Part shown: piece after piece, positions 31,488 through 33,669 of the stretch | Position numbering within the stretch: position 1 is the stretch's first letter | How the letters are laid out: each line of letters begins with the position of its first letter | Assembly: GCA_035642125.1 (NCBI GenBank) | Contig: DASQSZ010000501.1 | Span: forward strand, 1 to 33,669 | DNA length: 33,669 bases | Reading direction: 5' to 3' | From: CALAED01 sp937891035 | Lineage (GTDB): Bacteria > Actinomycetota > Actinomycetes > Streptosporangiales > Streptosporangiaceae | The notes under the pieces: model-generated | What the model was told of the DNA's origin: nothing | Seen by the model: the letters and a program-made list of their open reading frames with translations, nothing else | The model's database searches: none | Position numbers and translations under genes: made by a program

Positions 31488-31877
31488 TCAGGGACCGCCC
31501 TTGCCCTCTTCGCTGTCGATCACGCCGTCGACGTAGCCTCTTGCGTACTCCCAGCTCACATAGTCGACGGGGTCGGGAGCCAGCGCCGGCTCGTGCACCC
31601 GCGGCAGGCCTTCGTCGAGCAGGTTGCGTAGGTTGCCGTGCAGCAGTTCCCAGTCGATGTAATGCGTCTTGCCGCAGTCACCGCAATCGACGGTCAGCCC
31701 CCGTACGCCGAGCGGCTCGAGCAGCGCTTTGAAGACCTCCAGGTCGGCCAGGTCGGCGAGGACGTCGTCTCGCTCGGCCGGCCCCAGCGGAGTCGCATCG
31801 TCGGCCGGCTCACCCAGCGCGGCGGCCGGGTCGTCGGGATCCCCGGCGAACGGATCGGGCGGCGCGTCGTCATGCAC
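31488..31877 (-). CDS. DUF5319 family protein
   Basis: This 129-residue acidic protein has a disordered Asp/Pro/Ala-rich first third (residues 1-40). A conserved core follows: LADLEVFKALLEPLGVRGL, DCGDCGKTHYIDWELLHGNL (a CxxC pair that may bind metal), and the C-terminal VDYVSWEYARGYVDGVID. This family sits next to guaB and the ShbA/SigD sigma gene across actinobacteria, but no function is known. The GTG at 31877 has only a GGGA-like sequence before it. Confidence 0.9.
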   Translation of the reverse strand: MHDDAPPDPFAGDPDDPAAALGEPADDATPLGPAERDDVLADLADLEVFKALLEPLGVRGLTVDCGDCGKTHYIDWELLHGNLRNLLDEGLPRVHEPALAPDPVDYVSWEYARGYVDGVIDSEEGKGGP

Positions 31878-32082
31878 AGTCCCACGCTAACGCCCTGCCC
31901 GGGGCGGGCGGCAACCCTACCATGGCGGCCCGCCGGCCAGGCCGCGCCGGACTCGACGCGCGTCTGGGCACGGACCACCCGGCCGACGGGCTAGGCTGGC
32001 AGGGAGGCCGTGACCTGCCCGTACTGCGGCGCCGTCCCGCCCCTGGCCGGCGGGCGGGTCCCACTTCCGACGGAAGGTACCG

Positions 32083-33597
32083 ATGAGCTCCGCCGCCGAG
32101 TCAGCCACGTCCGCCGAATCCATGAAATTCGTCGCACAGGGCCTGACATTCGACGATGTCCTGCTCCTGCCCGCCTACTCCGACCTGCAGCCGGGGGAGG
32201 CGGACACCACGACCCGGCTGTCTCGGGGCATCCGGCTGCGCATTCCGCTCGTGTCGTCGGCCATGGACACCGTGACCGAGGCGCGGATGGCCATCGCCAT
32301 GGCCCGCCAGGGCGGCGTCGGCGTGCTGCATCGCAACCTGCCCATGGAGGACCAGGCCCAGCAGGTCGACACGGTCAAGCGCTCCGAGGCCGGCATGATC
32401 ACCAAGCCGGTGACCTGCCAGCCCGACGCCACGATCGCCGACGTCGAACGGCTGTGCGCACGCTACCGGATCTCCGGGGTGCCGGTCACCGACGCGGCCG
32501 GCGTGCTGGTCGGCATCGTCAGCAACCGAGACACGCGCTTCGAGACCGACCACGGGCGTCGCGTGCGCGAGGTCATGACGCCGATGCCGCTGATCACCGC
32601 GCCCGTCGACGTCTCCAGGGAGGATGCGTTCCGGCTGCTGGCCGAGAATAAGGTCGAGAAGCTGCCGCTGATCGATGATCGCGGCCGGCTGCGCGGGTTG
32701 ATCACGGTCAAGGACTTCATCAAGAGCGAGCAGTACCCCGACTCCACCAAGGACGCCGACGGCAGGCTCATCGTCGGCGCCGCGGTCGGCGTCGGCGAGG
32801 ACGCGGTCCGCCGGGCGCAACTGCTCGTCGAGGCGGGCGCCGACGCGATCGTCGTTGACACGGCGCACGGGCACTCCAAGGGCGTGGCCGACACGATCGG
32901 CAAGATCAAGGCCAACTCCCGGGTCGAGGTGATCGGCGGCAACGTGGCGACGTACGCGGGCGCCAAGGCCCTCGTCGACGCCGGGGCCGACGCGATCAAG
33001 GTGGGCGTGGGGCCCGGCTCGATCTGCACCACCCGCGTCGTGGCCGGCGTCGGCGTACCCCAGGTCACCGCGATCTTCGAAGCGGCGCGGGCGGCGCGTC
33101 CCGCCGGGGTGCCGGTCATCGGCGACGGCGGCCTGCAGTACTCCGGCGATATCGCCAAGGCGATCGCGGCCGGTGCCGACACGGTCATGCTGGGCAGCCT
33201 GCTCGCCGGCTGCGAGGAGAGCCCCGGTGAGCTGATCTTCGTGCACGGCAAGCAGTTCAAGTCCTACCGCGGCATGGGCTCGCTCGGCGCCATGAAGAAC
33301 CGCGACCGCGGCGGTTCGTACTCCAAGGACCGTTACTCGCAAGACGACGTGACGAGCGAGGAGAAGCTGATCCCGGAGGGCGTCGAAGGGCAGGTGCCCT
33401 ATCGCGGGCCGCTGGCCAACGTCGCCCATCAGCTGGTCGGCGGCCTCCGCCAGGCGATGTGGTACGCCGGCGCGCGTACGATCACAGAGCTGCGCGACAA
33501 CGGCACGCTCATGCGCATCACGGCTGCCGGCCTGGTCGAAAGCCACCCGCACGACATCCAGATGACCGTCGAGGCCCCGAACTATCAAGGACGCTAG
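32083..33597 (+). CDS. guaB: IMP dehydrogenase
   Basis: GuaB oxidises IMP to XMP with NAD+, the committed step to GTP. The 504-residue protein has LTFDDVLLLPAYSDLQPGE, VSSAMDTVTEARMAIAMARQGG, two CBS domains (about 105-220), VVDTAHGHSKGV, the catalytic loop GVGPGSICTTRVV with Cys315, GDGGLQYSGDIAKAIAAGAD and the flap region SYSKDRYSQDD. The ATG has GGAAGG five to six bases upstream. A TAGGCT hexamer at 31992-31997 may be the -10 box, but no good -35 was found. guaB3 starts seven bases after the stop. Confidence 0.97.
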   Translation: MSSAAESATSAESMKFVAQGLTFDDVLLLPAYSDLQPGEADTTTRLSRGIRLRIPLVSSAMDTVTEARMAIAMARQGGVGVLHRNLPMEDQAQQVDTVKRSEAGMITKPVTCQPDATIADVERLCARYRISGVPVTDAAGVLVGIVSNRDTRFETDHGRRVREVMTPMPLITAPVDVSREDAFRLLAENKVEKLPLIDDRGRLRGLITVKDFIKSEQYPDSTKDADGRLIVGAAVGVGEDAVRRAQLLVEAGADAIVVDTAHGHSKGVADTIGKIKANSRVEVIGGNVATYAGAKALVDAGADAIKVGVGPGSICTTRVVAGVGVPQVTAIFEAARAARPAGVPVIGDGGLQYSGDIAKAIAAGADTVMLGSLLAGCEESPGELIFVHGKQFKSYRGMGSLGAMKNRDRGGSYSKDRYSQDDVTSEEKLIPEGVEGQVPYRGPLANVAHQLVGGLRQAMWYAGARTITELRDNGTLMRITAAGLVESHPHDIQMTVEAPNYQGR

Positions 33598-33604
33598 GAC
33601 CCAC

Positions 33605-33669
33605 ATGGCAGAAGTTGAGATCGGTCGGGGCAAGAGCGGCCGGCGGGCGTACGCCCTTGACGAGATCGG
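33605..33669 (+). CDS. guaB3: GuaB3 family IMP dehydrogenase-related protein, start only
   Basis: Only the first 21 codons are in the window (MAEVEIGRGKSGRRAYALDEI). This opening is characteristic of the GuaB3 paralogue that follows guaB in actinobacteria. The ATG has AGGA upstream and lies seven bases after the guaB stop, so the two are co-transcribed. The gene is cut by the right edge. Its catalytic residues cannot be checked here. Confidence 0.85.
   Translation, partial: MAEVEIGRGKSGRRAYALDEI

Noticed and set aside
32010..32651. Plus-strand GTG frame with an attractive CPYCG start just before guaB
   Set aside because: Beyond about 25 codons it is only a shifted reading of guaB, has no proper ribosome site (GGGAGG is two bases from the GTG), and no other zinc-finger residues follow.

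Overview
The window is high-GC chromosomal DNA from an actinomycete, most likely a Streptosporangiales-type organism. The supporting signs are GC-rich third codon positions, many GTG/TTG starts, 4-bp ATGA/GTGA gene overlaps, an S9 with an acidic N-terminal extension, a His-tailed GroEL1 behind a CIRCE operator, and the housekeeping order rplM-rpsI-glmM ... coaA-glmS-acpS-nnr-alr-tsaE-tsaB-rimI-tsaD ... groES-groEL-shbA-DUF5319-guaB-guaB3. No tRNA, rRNA, insertion sequence, phage or CRISPR array was seen.

Layout. 1-2745 (minus): three envelope proteins, namely a proline-rich single-pass protein cut by the window edge, a second single-pass protein with an extracytoplasmic domain, and a secreted CAP/SCP-domain protein. 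3160-5763 (plus): ribosomal proteins L13 and S9, then GlmM. 5892-11616 (minus): a membrane protein with a sigma-region-4-like N-terminus, then two ABC-2 ATPase/permease pairs whose gaps hold small ORFs that overlap or nearly touch their neighbours. 11777-13440: an HNH-nuclease lipoprotein converging on pantothenate kinase (coaA). 13595-15439: glmS. 15440-15798: an intergenic interval with a very strong hairpin and a likely 31-codon gene on the minus strand. 15799-23751 (plus): acpS, nnr, alr, an alpha/beta hydrolase, tsaE, a membrane-anchored protein, tsaB, rimI and tsaD. 23781-28220 (minus): a methyltransferase, a 9-bp tandem repeat full of stop codons, a zinc-ribbon protein, a long coiled-coil protein built from 11-residue repeats, and an APH-family kinase. 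28269-33669: CIRCE-controlled groES-groEL1, sigma factor ShbA, DUF5319 protein, guaB and the start of guaB3.

How they work together. GlmS and GlmM make glucosamine-1-phosphate for peptidoglycan, and Alr supplies D-alanine. CoaA and AcpS feed CoA and holo-acyl-carrier-protein supply. Nnr repairs NAD(P)H hydrates. TsaB, TsaD and TsaE make the t6A tRNA modification, and RimI acetylates S18. GroES/GroEL1 fold proteins, ShbA is an ECF sigma factor, and GuaB makes XMP for GTP synthesis.

The less ordinary content lies in the minus-strand accessory pieces: the 31-codon gene beside glmS, the 11-residue-repeat coiled-coil protein with its zinc-ribbon neighbour, the stop-codon minisatellite, the sigma-like membrane protein, and the ABC-cluster small ORFs. 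None amounts to a proven new system from sequence alone.
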